Source: Idiomarinaceae bacterium
GTDB lineage: Bacteria > Pseudomonadota > Gammaproteobacteria > Enterobacterales > Alteromonadaceae
Length of the DNA: 64,000 bases
NCBI GenBank assembly: GCA_002685255.1
Contig: NYWU01000033.1
Location: 124,001 to 188,000, forward strand
Direction of reading: 5' to 3'
Under the pieces are notes generated by a model. That model had not been told where the DNA came from and made no database searches. It worked only from the letters and a program-made list of their open reading frames with translations. This document shows positions 18,936-27,699 of the stretch, in pieces. Positions within the stretch are counted from its first letter, which is position 1; each line of letters begins with the position of its first letter. The position numbers were made by a program, and so were the translations under genes.

Positions 18936-19742
18936 ATGAATCATAAACTATTCGTTTTATTACTAACTTTAGTCCCCTTGTTGGCGACAGCCCAAGCGAC
19001 TGACGCCGACTCTAATGACAAAGAGGCTCAACTCATCAAAACCATTGAGGACTTACGCGCTCAGCGAGGTGTCGAGTTTAATTATCACCGCGAATCAAAA
19101 GTCGGTGATACGACGCGAGTCGAAGAGTATTTAGGGGCCAACGAGGACGGTTACCGCTGGCAGCTCGTCAGTGAAAATCAACACACACCAAGCAAAGCGC
19201 GACTCGAAGAATACCGTGAAATGCGTGTCACCGAAGCGAAGGCGCGTGCTAAGGAAGAGGGGCCTAGCCAATCACTTGCCGATTTAATACGGGTTGATTC
19301 ACTCGAATTTATCGGCGAATCGGTAGAGAATGGTCAATCAGTTTGGCAGTTTTCTTTCAAGCCAAAACTGGACGACTTTTCCGAATTCGCCGATGAGATC
19401 GAAGCGCGCATCACCTATCTACCTAATACTGATTTATTGCAGCGCATTGCCCTCAAAAATAAAACTGAATTTTCGCCTGCGACTTCAGTGACCGTCGAAC
19501 ATTTTTCAATGGAAATTGAATTTCAGCGTTTCGCTGAAAGGTATACCGTGCCTATCAGTATGAAACAAAATGCGCAGGGGTCTTATTTATTCTTCAAAGA
19601 CTTTCACGATCAAACGTCGCGCACGTATTCCGATTACTCGTTAGTGCCTAGCGCAGACGAAAGCAACGATGAAAACGAGCTGAGTGCCGCTAACCCCTGC
19701 GGATCTTCTGATAACAAGGGCAGCCTCACGAGCTCGTGTTGA
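18936..19742 (+). CDS. Exported protein of unknown function
   Basis: The 268-residue product starts with a Sec signal peptide (MNHKLFVLLLTLVPLLATAQA). The mature part is polar, rich in charged residues, with beta-strand-like segments (VWQFSFKPKL, EARITYLPNTDLLQRIALKNK, VTVEHFSMEIEFQRF) suggesting an outer-membrane lipoprotein-sorting-like or beta-rich periplasmic domain; this is only a pattern-based guess. The internal ATG at 18936 is chosen over 18900 because the signal peptide begins there. The last 36 codons overlap the 3' end of the convergent ArsA-like ATPase gene, and the tail they encode (Ser/Asn/Asp-rich, ending TSSC) looks like low-complexity sequence forced by the antisense gene. 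Confidence 0.68.
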   Translation: MNHKLFVLLLTLVPLLATAQATDADSNDKEAQLIKTIEDLRAQRGVEFNYHRESKVGDTTRVEEYLGANEDGYRWQLVSENQHTPSKARLEEYREMRVTEAKARAKEEGPSQSLADLIRVDSLEFIGESVENGQSVWQFSFKPKLDDFSEFADEIEARITYLPNTDLLQRIALKNKTEFSPATSVTVEHFSMEIEFQRFAERYTVPISMKQNAQGSYLFFKDFHDQTSRTYSDYSLVPSADESNDENELSAANPCGSSDNKGSLTSSC

Positions 19743-20650
19743 GCAAACGTTTTATCAATCTCTTCAAGATACGCGGCTTCTTGAACACGTCGTTTGGCAA
19801 GAAAAGCACCATCGGCGTCTTCAGGGAGGACGCGATTGACGAAAATACCACCGATAGGTAAGTGCTCAGCACGCAATGCTTTCATTGCGCGTTCAGTCTC
19901 TTGTATTGGCAAGCGTTCTGGCGTCATTACAAATACAATAGCGGTATGCTCAGCATCTTGTAATACACGGCGAGTACGTTGAAATAAGCGTTGCCGATTC
20001 AGCAATTGTTCGCTCACTGCCTTACTGCGTTCAGACAATCCATCACTGGCATGTTGGTCAGGGTTGGCCATCGGATTGTGAACATCTTTGCCTGATTTAG
20101 GTGATAGATGCTTCAATACGCCTTCAAACTCCTCTGAACGGTTCTGCGAACGCAACATACCTTGTGTCCATGCTGCCATAGCTTCCGGTAGCGTCAGTAA
20201 ACGTAAGGTGTGGCCTGTTGGCGCCGTATCAAAAATCAATAGATCGTAGTCACGCTCCGATTCATAAATTAGTTTTGCAATACGCTCGAGTAGGGCGGCT
20301 TCTTGCGCTCCTGGGGATTGCTTCGATAAGCGCATTTGGCGTTCAACCTCAGGAAATAAATCAGGGTTCGTAAAACGCTTCATTTGCTGAGTGACACGGT
20401 CAATATGTGCGTTGACTTCGCGATCAGGGTCGATTTCGAGTGCTGTGACACGCTCGCTAATCGGCGTGAACTTATCACCAATTTTTACACCAAAAGCGTC
20501 AGCGAGACTGTGTGCCGGATCGGTTGAAACAACGAGTACATTTTTACCTTGCTTTGCTGCAAGGAGGGCAAGAGATGCAGAAACTGTGGTTTTTCCAACA
20601 CCGCCTTTACCGCCGACCAATACTACCTTACGGTCGAGAATCGACTCCAT
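19634..20650 (-). CDS. ArsA/Get3-family ATPase lacking all cysteines
   Basis: The 338-residue single-domain protein has the deviant Walker A GGKGGVGKTT (residues 13-22), a switch I-like DPAHSLADAFG and a switch II-like DTAPTGHTLRLL, as in the ArsA/Get3 family. It contains no cysteine at all, so it has neither the arsenite-binding cysteines of ArsA nor the zinc CxxC of Get3, and no arsB, arsC or arsR is nearby. A role in arsenite export is therefore unlikely. It is the third gene of a minus-strand operon, 22 bases after the small CC-ending protein gene, which follows the CstA-type transporter gene. The 3' end overlaps the convergent exported-protein gene by 109 bases. Confidence 0.9.
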   Translation of the reverse strand: MESILDRKVVLVGGKGGVGKTTVSASLALLAAKQGKNVLVVSTDPAHSLADAFGVKIGDKFTPISERVTALEIDPDREVNAHIDRVTQQMKRFTNPDLFPEVERQMRLSKQSPGAQEAALLERIAKLIYESERDYDLLIFDTAPTGHTLRLLTLPEAMAAWTQGMLRSQNRSEEFEGVLKHLSPKSGKDVHNPMANPDQHASDGLSERSKAVSEQLLNRQRLFQRTRRVLQDAEHTAIVFVMTPERLPIQETERAMKALRAEHLPIGGIFVNRVLPEDADGAFLAKRRVQEAAYLEEIDKTFAQHELVRLPLLSEDPQGLAALSSFSSLLSSALGTNE

Positions 20651-20672
20651 AAAGACACCTCAAAGTCGCAGG

Positions 20673-20954
20673 CTAACAGCACCGGAAATGATCAAGGGGT
20701 GAGTGTTCCATTCCCATGCGTTGATGCCAATCATGAAAGCGCTCCAGCATTAAGGGCTGGAGCTCTAATGTGTAATAGGATGCGGGATTGGGCACCCCCA
20801 TCATTTCGGAGAAGACCAGCATCATGAACAAATCATCTTCATCGCGCTTAGCACGCGCAATAGCGGATCGGTAGGGTGCGTTATAAAACTCGTTGACTAA
20901 CTCACCCGCACGACTGAACCATTGTTGAATCGATTTGATATTCATGTTGCGCAT
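20673..20954 (-). CDS. Small conserved protein ending in Cys-Cys (cory-CC-star-like)
   Basis: The 93-residue soluble protein is mostly helical with conserved-looking aromatic and charged segments (YNAPYRSAIARAKRDEDDLF, NPASYYTLELQP, FHDWHQRMGMEHSPLDHF) and ends precisely in Cys-Cys before the stop. I recall a family annotated cory-CC-star protein with this ending, found next to CstA and ArsA-like genes; that memory was not checked. The ATG at 20954 has a perfect AAGGAG seven bases upstream. It lies 24 bases after the transporter and 22 before the ATPase, so the three are almost surely co-transcribed. A terminal CC pair could bind a metal, carry a thiol modification or contact a partner; function unknown. 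Confidence 0.82.
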   Translation of the reverse strand: MRNMNIKSIQQWFSRAGELVNEFYNAPYRSAIARAKRDEDDLFMMLVFSEMMGVPNPASYYTLELQPLMLERFHDWHQRMGMEHSPLDHFRCC

Positions 20955-20978
20955 GGTCTTGCTCCTTAAAGCCTATAA

Positions 20979-22643
20979 TTAAGACTTTTGTTCTTTCTTA
21001 AGGTTCGATAAGGCCGATGTGGCTTCCAGTGCGATCCATACAGCGGCAATCAGTACCACAATATCTAAACCGAACAAGAACCAGTTTTCTTCCATGTAGA
21101 AACCTTTTAGCTGAATAAACAGCGCAAACACTGTCATAATCAGCAAGAAAATCAACGGCAATAAGGTCACGTACATTGGACGACCTAAGCGCACCAACAT
21201 GACTGTGATAACCATCAAGGTCAAGCCAGCGAGCAATTGGTTCGTGGTACCAAACAGCGGCCAAATCGCTAAGCCACCTGAACCGTCTGATCCGGCGCCA
21301 AAGGCAAGTGCAACACATGAAATTACCGCTAATAATGTCGCTGGCAACGCTTTCTGCATCCAAGAGATGTTGTAGATATTCCCCCACTCTTGGAATATAT
21401 AACGCTGTAGACGCAGACCGGTATCCATCGTGGTACCAGCAAACAAGACGGCCATTACCGTTAATAGGGTTTCTGCGATTTCGTTATCAAGTCCCACACC
21501 TTGGCTGATAATATTTGCGCCACCTTCAACAAACGCAGCAACACCACCTTGACCGAATGAGCTATATACAGCCTCCCAATCAGCAAGTGTCGCGAAGCCC
21601 GCACAGGCAGCGATAATCGTAGCGAGTGAAAGCGAGCCTTCACCAATTGCACCAAAGTAGCCGACAAAACGTAAATCGGTCTCTTTATCGAGCTGCTTGG
21701 ATGTTGTACCTGACGCGACTAAGCCGTGGAAGCCGGAGATAGCGCCACAGGCGATGGTGACAAACAACAACGGCAGCATGGACGGTGTGTTTTCCGGCAG
21801 ATTGGTGTTAAATGCCGGAGCGGTCATGTCTGGACCTAACAATAGCACCGCCGCATAGAGTAGAATCAAGCCAATAAACAATTGCAGACCGTTGATATAA
21901 TCACGCGGTTGCAACAGCATCCAAACGGGAAGCAGCGAGGCGATTGCGGCATAACCAAATAAAATCAATACCCAGCTTGCATTGTCTGTCAGACCGCCCA
22001 CGGTTTCTGGCAATGATAGTGGCGCAGAAGGACCGGCCCAAATCAGTAAATAAAGTGCAACAACGCCGAGAATTGAAACTGTGCCAAGACCCATCCATTT
22101 ACGGAAAATAATCTGACCGATGATTAAAGCAACGAAAATTGCGCCCCAAACAGGGATGACGGAGCTTGGAAATTTCACCAAGAGGCCCGAGATCGCCGTG
22201 GCGAATACCGCATTGACCATGAGCAACACAAGGAAAATAACGATCATGAACAGCGTCTGTGCGCGCTTACTGACCACGTCGCCGGTTAAGTTACCCATTG
22301 ATTTGGCTTTGTTTCGGTTACTTGCCCAAATAGCACCTGCGTCGTGTACGCCTGCGAAAAAGATAGTACCGAAAATAACCCATAAAAATGCAGGTACCCA
22401 ACCCCAAATAACGGCGATGGCAGGTCCGATAATCGGTGCTGCGCCAGCAACTGAAGTAAAATGGTGACCCCAAAGAACGTACTTGTTGGTCGGAACGAAA
22501 TCCACACCGTCTTCAAATTCATGAGCAGGTGTTTTGAAATTTGGGTCTAGCTTGTAGATTTTCTCAGCTACGAATTTTGAATAAAATACGTAGCCCAAGA
22601 ACATCGCAGCTAGACCCAATAGCATCACGAATATTGCATTCAT
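20979..22643 (-). CDS. CstA-family carbon starvation/peptide transporter
   Basis: The protein (554 residues from the ATG at 22643) is highly hydrophobic with many transmembrane helices and the CstA signature YVLWGHHFTSVAGAAPIIGPAIAV near residue 60, followed by FLWVIFGTIFFAGVHD. CstA and BtsT proteins take up peptides or pyruvate under starvation. It is shorter than E. coli CstA (about 700 residues), as in the short CstA subgroup. An upstream ATG at 22688 adds 15 polar residues, but the inner ATG has GAGG at better spacing. It heads an operon with the CC-ending protein and ArsA-like ATPase genes. Confidence 0.92.
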   Translation of the reverse strand: MNAIFVMLLGLAAMFLGYVFYSKFVAEKIYKLDPNFKTPAHEFEDGVDFVPTNKYVLWGHHFTSVAGAAPIIGPAIAVIWGWVPAFLWVIFGTIFFAGVHDAGAIWASNRNKAKSMGNLTGDVVSKRAQTLFMIVIFLVLLMVNAVFATAISGLLVKFPSSVIPVWGAIFVALIIGQIIFRKWMGLGTVSILGVVALYLLIWAGPSAPLSLPETVGGLTDNASWVLILFGYAAIASLLPVWMLLQPRDYINGLQLFIGLILLYAAVLLLGPDMTAPAFNTNLPENTPSMLPLLFVTIACGAISGFHGLVASGTTSKQLDKETDLRFVGYFGAIGEGSLSLATIIAACAGFATLADWEAVYSSFGQGGVAAFVEGGANIISQGVGLDNEIAETLLTVMAVLFAGTTMDTGLRLQRYIFQEWGNIYNISWMQKALPATLLAVISCVALAFGAGSDGSGGLAIWPLFGTTNQLLAGLTLMVITVMLVRLGRPMYVTLLPLIFLLIMTVFALFIQLKGFYMEENWFLFGLDIVVLIAAVWIALEATSALSNLKKEQKS

Positions 22644-22747
22644 GGATGAAGCCTCTTGTTGTGGTTGATTTTGAGTTTCGCTACCCATTGTAGCGCAAAT
22701 TCAACCTCAACAGGCATGCGACTAACGTCTAATAGACGTCAATTTAA

Positions 22748-22918
22748 TTATCGACGCCGTTTTCCAAGGAGTCCCATGATAATCGAAATAGCAAAAAGAA
22801 TAATGAAGATATAAAAGATAATCTTCGCAATTTCAGCGGCCGCACCGGCAATACCACCAAATCCAAACACCGCTGCCACGACGGCTATGACCAGAAAAAT
22901 CAGAACCCAACGTAACAT
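22748..22918 (-). CDS. DUF1328 small membrane protein (YtjA-like)
   Basis: A 56-codon frame reads [20 protein letters not shown], then a Gly/Ala-rich turn ([12 protein letters not shown]), a second hydrophobic helix ([20 protein letters not shown]) and a basic end KRRR. This is the characteristic DUF1328/YtjA two-helix hairpin. The ATG is preceded by AAGGAG with five-base spacing. It is expressed on its own between the CstA-type gene and the M14 peptidase terminator. YtjA-type peptides are stress-associated inner-membrane proteins of unknown function. Confidence 0.92.
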   Translation of the reverse strand: MLRWVLIFLVIAVVAAVFGFGGIAGAAAEIAKIIFYIFIILFAISIIMGLLGKRRR

Positions 22919-22990
22919 AATATCTCCTTATTTTATTAAAGGTTCACTATTACGTTAGTCGTAAATTGAGTCGATGGATCAAATAAATAG

Positions 22991-23022
22991 AAAAAAAGCC
23001 GTCATATTTTTCATATGACGGC
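22991..23022 (-). terminator. Rho-independent terminator of the M14 peptidase gene
   Basis: Read on the minus strand, a perfect 10-bp stem (GCCGTCATAT / ATATGACGGC, 22998-23007 with 23013-23022) and a five-base loop are followed by seven T residues. It lies 29 bases after the stop of the M14 peptidase gene. Confidence 0.93.
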
Positions 23023-23051
23023 TTATCGATAGCGCTTTAAAACCTAATTAA

Positions 23052-25676
23052 TTAGTGAGCGGCGGCTGCCTCGTCTGCGGCTGCTTTGTCCTTCACTGGA
23101 TCAGCATAGGTATCAATAGCAGGAGCGAGATAAATCGCGTTACTGAGTAGCTTTGCCGTGCCCCAGAAAAACGCACGGAAATTAACGTTGTCGGCAAAGC
23201 CTATGACACGGCCTTCACCGAAGCGGTGTGCGGCAATGTTAGTTTTACCCGCTAACACCGCTTGGTTGCGCTTGTCCGCATAACCACTCAGTAGCGGCTG
23301 GTCACTGTAATGAGCGACACTGACAAATGGACTTTGTGGAGACTCCATCGCATTCAACTCGTCCTTAAACACGGGCATGCTGCGATTAGGGAAGCCAAAC
23401 ATCAATGGATTTTCTGGATCAATGTCCATTTGGAAAATGGCGCCTGCGATGCGGCGTTGTGCATAGTAACTATCGCGGTCTTTATAAGTCAGTCCTGCGG
23501 TTGAAAACGCATCACTAAACGTTTTGTCTTCAACAAACTGAGTGTAGAGTAAGCCATTGCGACTCATCCATTCAGCGCCACCTTGTTGGCCAATTAATAC
23601 ACCGCCTTGACGCACCCAATCAGTTAAGCGCGCTATTTCGCCTTCAGAAAGGGTGTAGTAGCTACCATCCACCAGAATGATGTGACTGTAGCGATTCAAG
23701 TCAACGCGACTGATACGGTCGGTATCGACCATCGATAGTGGAAGACCGACGTGGCGATCAAGGTAATACCATGCTTCACCCGCTTCATAAAGGTTCACAC
23801 CATCGCCCGTCAGCATCATTACGCTGGGTTCTTTTACCGGCTGAATATTGCGACTACCTAAATCAATGCCTTTTGGCGTAAGACCGGTTTTTACCGAATA
23901 AATGGTAACATTTTGCTGCTCAGCGATATTTTTCACGGCTGCAACTACATTTGACCAATTTTGATTTTGGTAAGCGCGCGTGACCACTACTGAGCCGGCC
24001 GACAAGTTAGCCGTTTGGCCATTGGTTGTTGGTAAATGCAAAGGTTTAAAACTCTGACGTGCGTGAACGTCCTGTTCTAGCAAGGCTTGCAGCATCGCAG
24101 GTGCTTTGTAGTCGTGCCAATCAAACGCGAGCGCATAGGCGTTGGCGTTGATAGGCACCGCATCACGCTGTGGCGCGTTCCACGCGGTATCATCGAGATT
24201 GATACGTCCACGGTAAGTGCTGAACTGCACGTTAAACGCCATGGGTAAGGTCCAGCCAGATACGTCATAAAAGGTATTGTCTGGGAAATCTTTTCGCGTG
24301 CTAAAGATGGCTTGAATCAGGCCGTATTGCGCCTGCTCGGCCGGGATGAAGTAACTCAAGCCTGCTTTAAATTGCTTGTTGTTAGTTTCAACATCCCGTT
24401 CCACACGATAACCATCGATACCATGTTGTTTAAGCAATTCAACGAGTCCGCTAAGACGGTTTACATCACTTGCACCGATCAGGTAACCATCAAAATTAGC
24501 ATCATCGCCGGCTTCTATCGCGTCGTCATAAACACGTTCTTGGAAGTCAATAAAACGTTTTTTATTCGCATGAGCGCCATATAACGTGCTCAACGATGTG
24601 ATGAACTGGTTACGAATAGTAAACGGGAAACTGACTTCACCGTTGACTGAGTCTTGCAGGTGACCACGGCTCGAGGCCTGCTCGAATAACACACCTACAG
24701 CGCCTTGAATATCGGGGTAAGTCGAACCCTTGCCATAGTAGAAGTCGTCGAATGATTCCTCGGTGTAATAGAGGTTGCCCAGGTTATCTAACGAGTCGGC
24801 ATGGGCCGCCGCTAAAATTTCAGTAAGACGCACGTTTTCATCCGGTGTTAACGGGTTCTTGCGCGAAGGAATACCGGGTTGAAAGAAAAACGTGCTGTTC
24901 GTGCCCATCTCGTGAAAGTCAGTTAGAACGTTGGGCTTCCATTTCTGGAAGTTGGCGATTCGAGCGCGTGACTCGGGGTGTTGTAGCAATAGCCAGTCGC
25001 GGTTGAGGTCGAACCAATAGTGGTTTACACGACCACGGACAAACGGCTGGACGTGCTCACGAGACTGAGGATCAGCAACGAGATTTTTGCTGCGGTGTTG
25101 GTTTGCCCACTGTGCAAAACGTGCCAGTCCGTCAGGGTTAAGTGATGGATCAAGCAGTACAACGGTGTCTTGTAATGCTTTATCGAGCGCCGGGTTTTGA
25201 GCCGCAGCCAGGTAATAAGCAAACAGCAGGGCCGCATTTGAGCCACTCGATTCATCACCGTGAATGCTGTAACCCATATACAGAACTAAAGGCGTATCGT
25301 CGTCCGCATCACGATTAGGATCAGCGGCCGCCAAATGCTTTTCGCGCACCGCATCGATGTTTTTTTGATTGTCGGGCGATGTGATGGTTAATAGCAACAA
25401 GGGACGCTGTTCATGAGTACGTCCAGTTTCTTCAATCGTGATGCGATCAGATGACTCTGCCAACTGATACATATAGTGTACGATTTGATCATGGCGCACA
25501 TGCCATTCACCCACTTGATAGCCTAGCGCCTCTTCAGGGGTGGGAATCGATGGGTTGTATTGCACATCTTGAGGAAGGTAGTAATCCAACTTAACTGGGT
25601 CGGTTTGCGCTACACTCACAGCAGAGCTGAGTAATGCGACACCCGCCAAGCAAGTCGTCAGTGCTTTTTTCAGCAT
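23052..25676 (-). CDS. Exported M14-family zinc carboxypeptidase-like metallopeptidase
   Basis: The 874-residue protein has a Sec signal peptide (MLKKALTTCLAGVALLSSAVSVAQ) and an M14 catalytic domain with the HxxE metal-binding pair His139/Glu142 (SIHGDESSG) and a later DFHEMG. After roughly residue 380 it has a long C-terminal region that includes a class I glutamine amidotransferase-like beta/alpha segment (MMLTGDGVNLYEAGEAWYYLD, then IILVDGSYYTLSEGEIARLTDWVRQGG), as in large M14 proteins of marine bacteria. It probably trims peptides in the periplasm. An AGGAG eight bases upstream supports the start. A strong terminator follows, so the gene is a single unit. Confidence 0.9.
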   Translation of the reverse strand: MLKKALTTCLAGVALLSSAVSVAQTDPVKLDYYLPQDVQYNPSIPTPEEALGYQVGEWHVRHDQIVHYMYQLAESSDRITIEETGRTHEQRPLLLLTITSPDNQKNIDAVREKHLAAADPNRDADDDTPLVLYMGYSIHGDESSGSNAALLFAYYLAAAQNPALDKALQDTVVLLDPSLNPDGLARFAQWANQHRSKNLVADPQSREHVQPFVRGRVNHYWFDLNRDWLLLQHPESRARIANFQKWKPNVLTDFHEMGTNSTFFFQPGIPSRKNPLTPDENVRLTEILAAAHADSLDNLGNLYYTEESFDDFYYGKGSTYPDIQGAVGVLFEQASSRGHLQDSVNGEVSFPFTIRNQFITSLSTLYGAHANKKRFIDFQERVYDDAIEAGDDANFDGYLIGASDVNRLSGLVELLKQHGIDGYRVERDVETNNKQFKAGLSYFIPAEQAQYGLIQAIFSTRKDFPDNTFYDVSGWTLPMAFNVQFSTYRGRINLDDTAWNAPQRDAVPINANAYALAFDWHDYKAPAMLQALLEQDVHARQSFKPLHLPTTNGQTANLSAGSVVVTRAYQNQNWSNVVAAVKNIAEQQNVTIYSVKTGLTPKGIDLGSRNIQPVKEPSVMMLTGDGVNLYEAGEAWYYLDRHVGLPLSMVDTDRISRVDLNRYSHIILVDGSYYTLSEGEIARLTDWVRQGGVLIGQQGGAEWMSRNGLLYTQFVEDKTFSDAFSTAGLTYKDRDSYYAQRRIAGAIFQMDIDPENPLMFGFPNRSMPVFKDELNAMESPQSPFVSVAHYSDQPLLSGYADKRNQAVLAGKTNIAAHRFGEGRVIGFADNVNFRAFFWGTAKLLSNAIYLAPAIDTYADPVKDKAAADEAAAAH

Positions 25677-25782
25677 TTGTTATACTCCTAGTTGTTATTG
25701 TTAGTAACAGACTAGCAGAAAACCTTGGCGCGTTGGATGAGTTTCGTTTAACGGCAAATCAAATGCTACTAACGACATACCA

Positions 25783-26241
25783 CTAGGGTTTAACCTGCCG
25801 AGCGATGGGCTGTTGCAACGAGATCCAAGTGTCTGTGGCTTGTACCTCTTTAATGACTTGAATGCGGTTGATCAAAATGTCTTGCAAATCCTCAATTGAT
25901 CGCGTCATTAATTTTGCGAAGATATTGTAATGCCCCGTGGTGTAGTGAGCTTCGGTTATTGCTTCAACGTGAGTAAGCTTTTCAATCGCTATGGGGTAAT
26001 CGCCAGCCGTGGTTAGCGTGATACCGATAAAACAGCAGACGTCGTAGCCGAGTTTCTTGGTGTCGACGGTAAGACGTGTGCCCGTGATCAGTCCTAGCTT
26101 ACGCATTTTTTCAACTCGGACATGCACTGTCGCGGTACTGACTTTTTGCTGAGTAGCCATGGTTGCGTAGGAAACACGCGCGTCGTTTAATAGCGTTTCT
26201 AAGATAAACTTATCGAGATTGTCTAATTTATAATTTTTCAT
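25783..26241 (-). CDS. asnC: Transcriptional regulator AsnC (Lrp/AsnC family)
   Basis: The 152-residue protein matches E. coli AsnC throughout, not merely the family: N-terminal DNLDKFILETLLNDAR, helix-turn-helix (VSTATVHVRVEKMRKLGLITG) and the RAM ligand-binding domain with KLGYDVCCFIGITL and EAHYTTGHYNIFAKLM. AsnC is an asparagine-responsive activator of asnA. The gene is divergent from asnA across a 163-base AT-rich region, the classical arrangement, so autoregulation and asnA control from that region are expected. Confidence 0.94.
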   Translation of the reverse strand: MKNYKLDNLDKFILETLLNDARVSYATMATQQKVSTATVHVRVEKMRKLGLITGTRLTVDTKKLGYDVCCFIGITLTTAGDYPIAIEKLTHVEAITEAHYTTGHYNIFAKLMTRSIEDLQDILINRIQVIKEVQATDTWISLQQPIARQVKP

Positions 26242-26404
26242 GATTTAAAAGCTAATTAGTTAAATATATTTTAATTTATTGGTATAAATATAAGATAGCA
26301 TTTCCAGAATTTCAATAAATGCTTTAATGGTATTGAATTGCCTATCTAAAGCGTGCTTTTCTTACTTAACAGTCATAAATCAGTTATCTGTTTAGGAGCA
26401 CGTC
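26242..26404. promoter_or_regulatory. asnC-asnA divergent control region
   Basis: The 163 bases between the two start codons are very AT-rich, especially 26250-26300, and should hold both promoters and the AsnC sites by analogy with E. coli. The asnA end carries a clear ribosome-binding site (AGGAGC, about 6 bases before the ATG). I could not pick out a reliable AsnC operator or a single convincing -35/-10 pair. Confidence 0.5.
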
Positions 26405-27385
26405 ATGTGGGAAGGCTATTTTAAAAAGCAACAACAAATTGAATTTATCAAGCGCGAGTTTCTCTCGCACCTCTGTCAACAAATGGAGTTAGTGAAGTGC
26501 GAGGGGCCTTTATTGACCGAACAAGGAACCGGGTTACAGGATGATCTCTCGGGTACTGAGCGACCAGTACCGGTGAAGGTGTCTGCGTTGCCTGAGAAGC
26601 AATATCAGGTCGTCCACTCTCTAGCGAAGTGGAAGCGTCAAGTGCTTGCTGACTATCGTGCACCCGTTGGGCAGGGGATTGTTGTAAACATGACCGCACT
26701 GCGTCCTGATGAAGAACAGTTAGATGAAACACACTCCGTGTTCGTTGATCAGTGGGATTGGGAGAAAGTTATCGCCGAAGAGCAGCGCAGTGTTGAGTTC
26801 TTAAAACTACAAGTGGAAAAGATCTACGCAGCGCTTACGGCAACGGAAACACGATTCCGCGCGATTTACGGAGGGTTACCGATACTGCCAAAGCATATCG
26901 TCTTTATCAGTAGTGAAACATTACGTGCGGAGTATCCTGATTTATCCGCCAAACAACGAGAGAATAAAATCGCAGAAATGTATGGTGCGGTGTTTATTCA
27001 TGGCATCGGCGCAGCCCTAGGTGATGGCCATAAACACGATGAGCGCGCACCGGATTATGATGACTGGAGCACTCACTGCGAACACTATGGCACTGGGCTC
27101 AATGGTGATTTATTGGTGTGGAGCCCAAAGTTAAAACAGGCGATAGAACTCAGCTCAATGGGCATTCGCGTCGATGCTAAAGCACTTAAACGTCAGCTTG
27201 AGCTGACCGAGCAAACACATCGACTCGATTTACCTTGGCATCAGCGATTAGTTGCTGGCGATCTGCCGTTTACCATCGGTGGTGGCATTGGACAGTCTCG
27301 CGTGGTGATGTTGTTGTTGCAGGCAGAGCACATTGCACAAGTGCAATGCAGCGTCTGGCAACCAGGCATCCAAGAGGCCCTCTGA
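26405..27385 (+). CDS. asnA: Asparagine synthetase A (ammonia-dependent)
   Basis: The 326-residue protein corresponds to AsnA (about 330 residues in E. coli), a class II synthetase-like enzyme that makes asparagine from aspartate, ammonia and ATP. Seen motifs are [41 protein letters not shown], and the C-terminal [19 protein letters not shown] segment around the motif 3 Arg. It is divergent from asnC, its known regulator, and is followed 37 bases later by the DUF2805 gene, which may be read through from it. Confidence 0.97.
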   Translation: [326 protein letters not shown]

Positions 27386-27422
27386 TACGTATCCGAGTGT
27401 ATGATTCAAGTGGAGTTGTATG

Positions 27423-27677
27423 ATGAAGAAAGCACTCAGTGAGGCGGATACATCGCGCGTGATTGAAATGGCGTGGGAAGATCGCACGCCATTTGAGGCG
27501 ATTGAGGAAATATACGGTCTTAACGAATCTCAAGTGATTAAGTTAATGCGTAAACATCTTAAGAGAACGGCATTTAAAAACTGGCGAGCGAGGGTGTCCG
27601 GCAGGACGACTAAACACCGAAAAATTCGCGGGTTTGATTACGGTCGAGGTTATTGTCCCACACAGTACAAGCAGTGA
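27423..27677 (+). CDS. DUF2805 (TIGR03643) family small basic protein
   Basis: The 84-residue product is basic and helical in its first half (IEMAWEDRTPFEAIEEIYGLNESQVIKLMRKHL), resembling a helix-turn-helix, followed by a conserved Arg/Lys-rich tail (KNWRARVSGRTTKHRKIRGF). This pattern matches TIGR03643/DUF2805, whose function is not known. The HTH look and basic tail suggest nucleic-acid binding, which is inference. Tandem ATG codons at 27420 and 27423 follow GGAG; the second has the better spacing. It lies between asnA and a CLCA_X-type gene with short gaps on both sides. Confidence 0.82.
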   Translation: MKKALSEADTSRVIEMAWEDRTPFEAIEEIYGLNESQVIKLMRKHLKRTAFKNWRARVSGRTTKHRKIRGFDYGRGYCPTQYKQ

Positions 27678-27699
27678 TGGCCGTGATAGAATAGCAAGC

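Noticed and set aside
19634-20650. Arsenic resistance operon suggested by an ArsA-like ATPase
   Set aside because: No arsB, arsC, arsR or arsD is nearby and the protein has no cysteine, so arsenite binding of the ArsA type is not possible.
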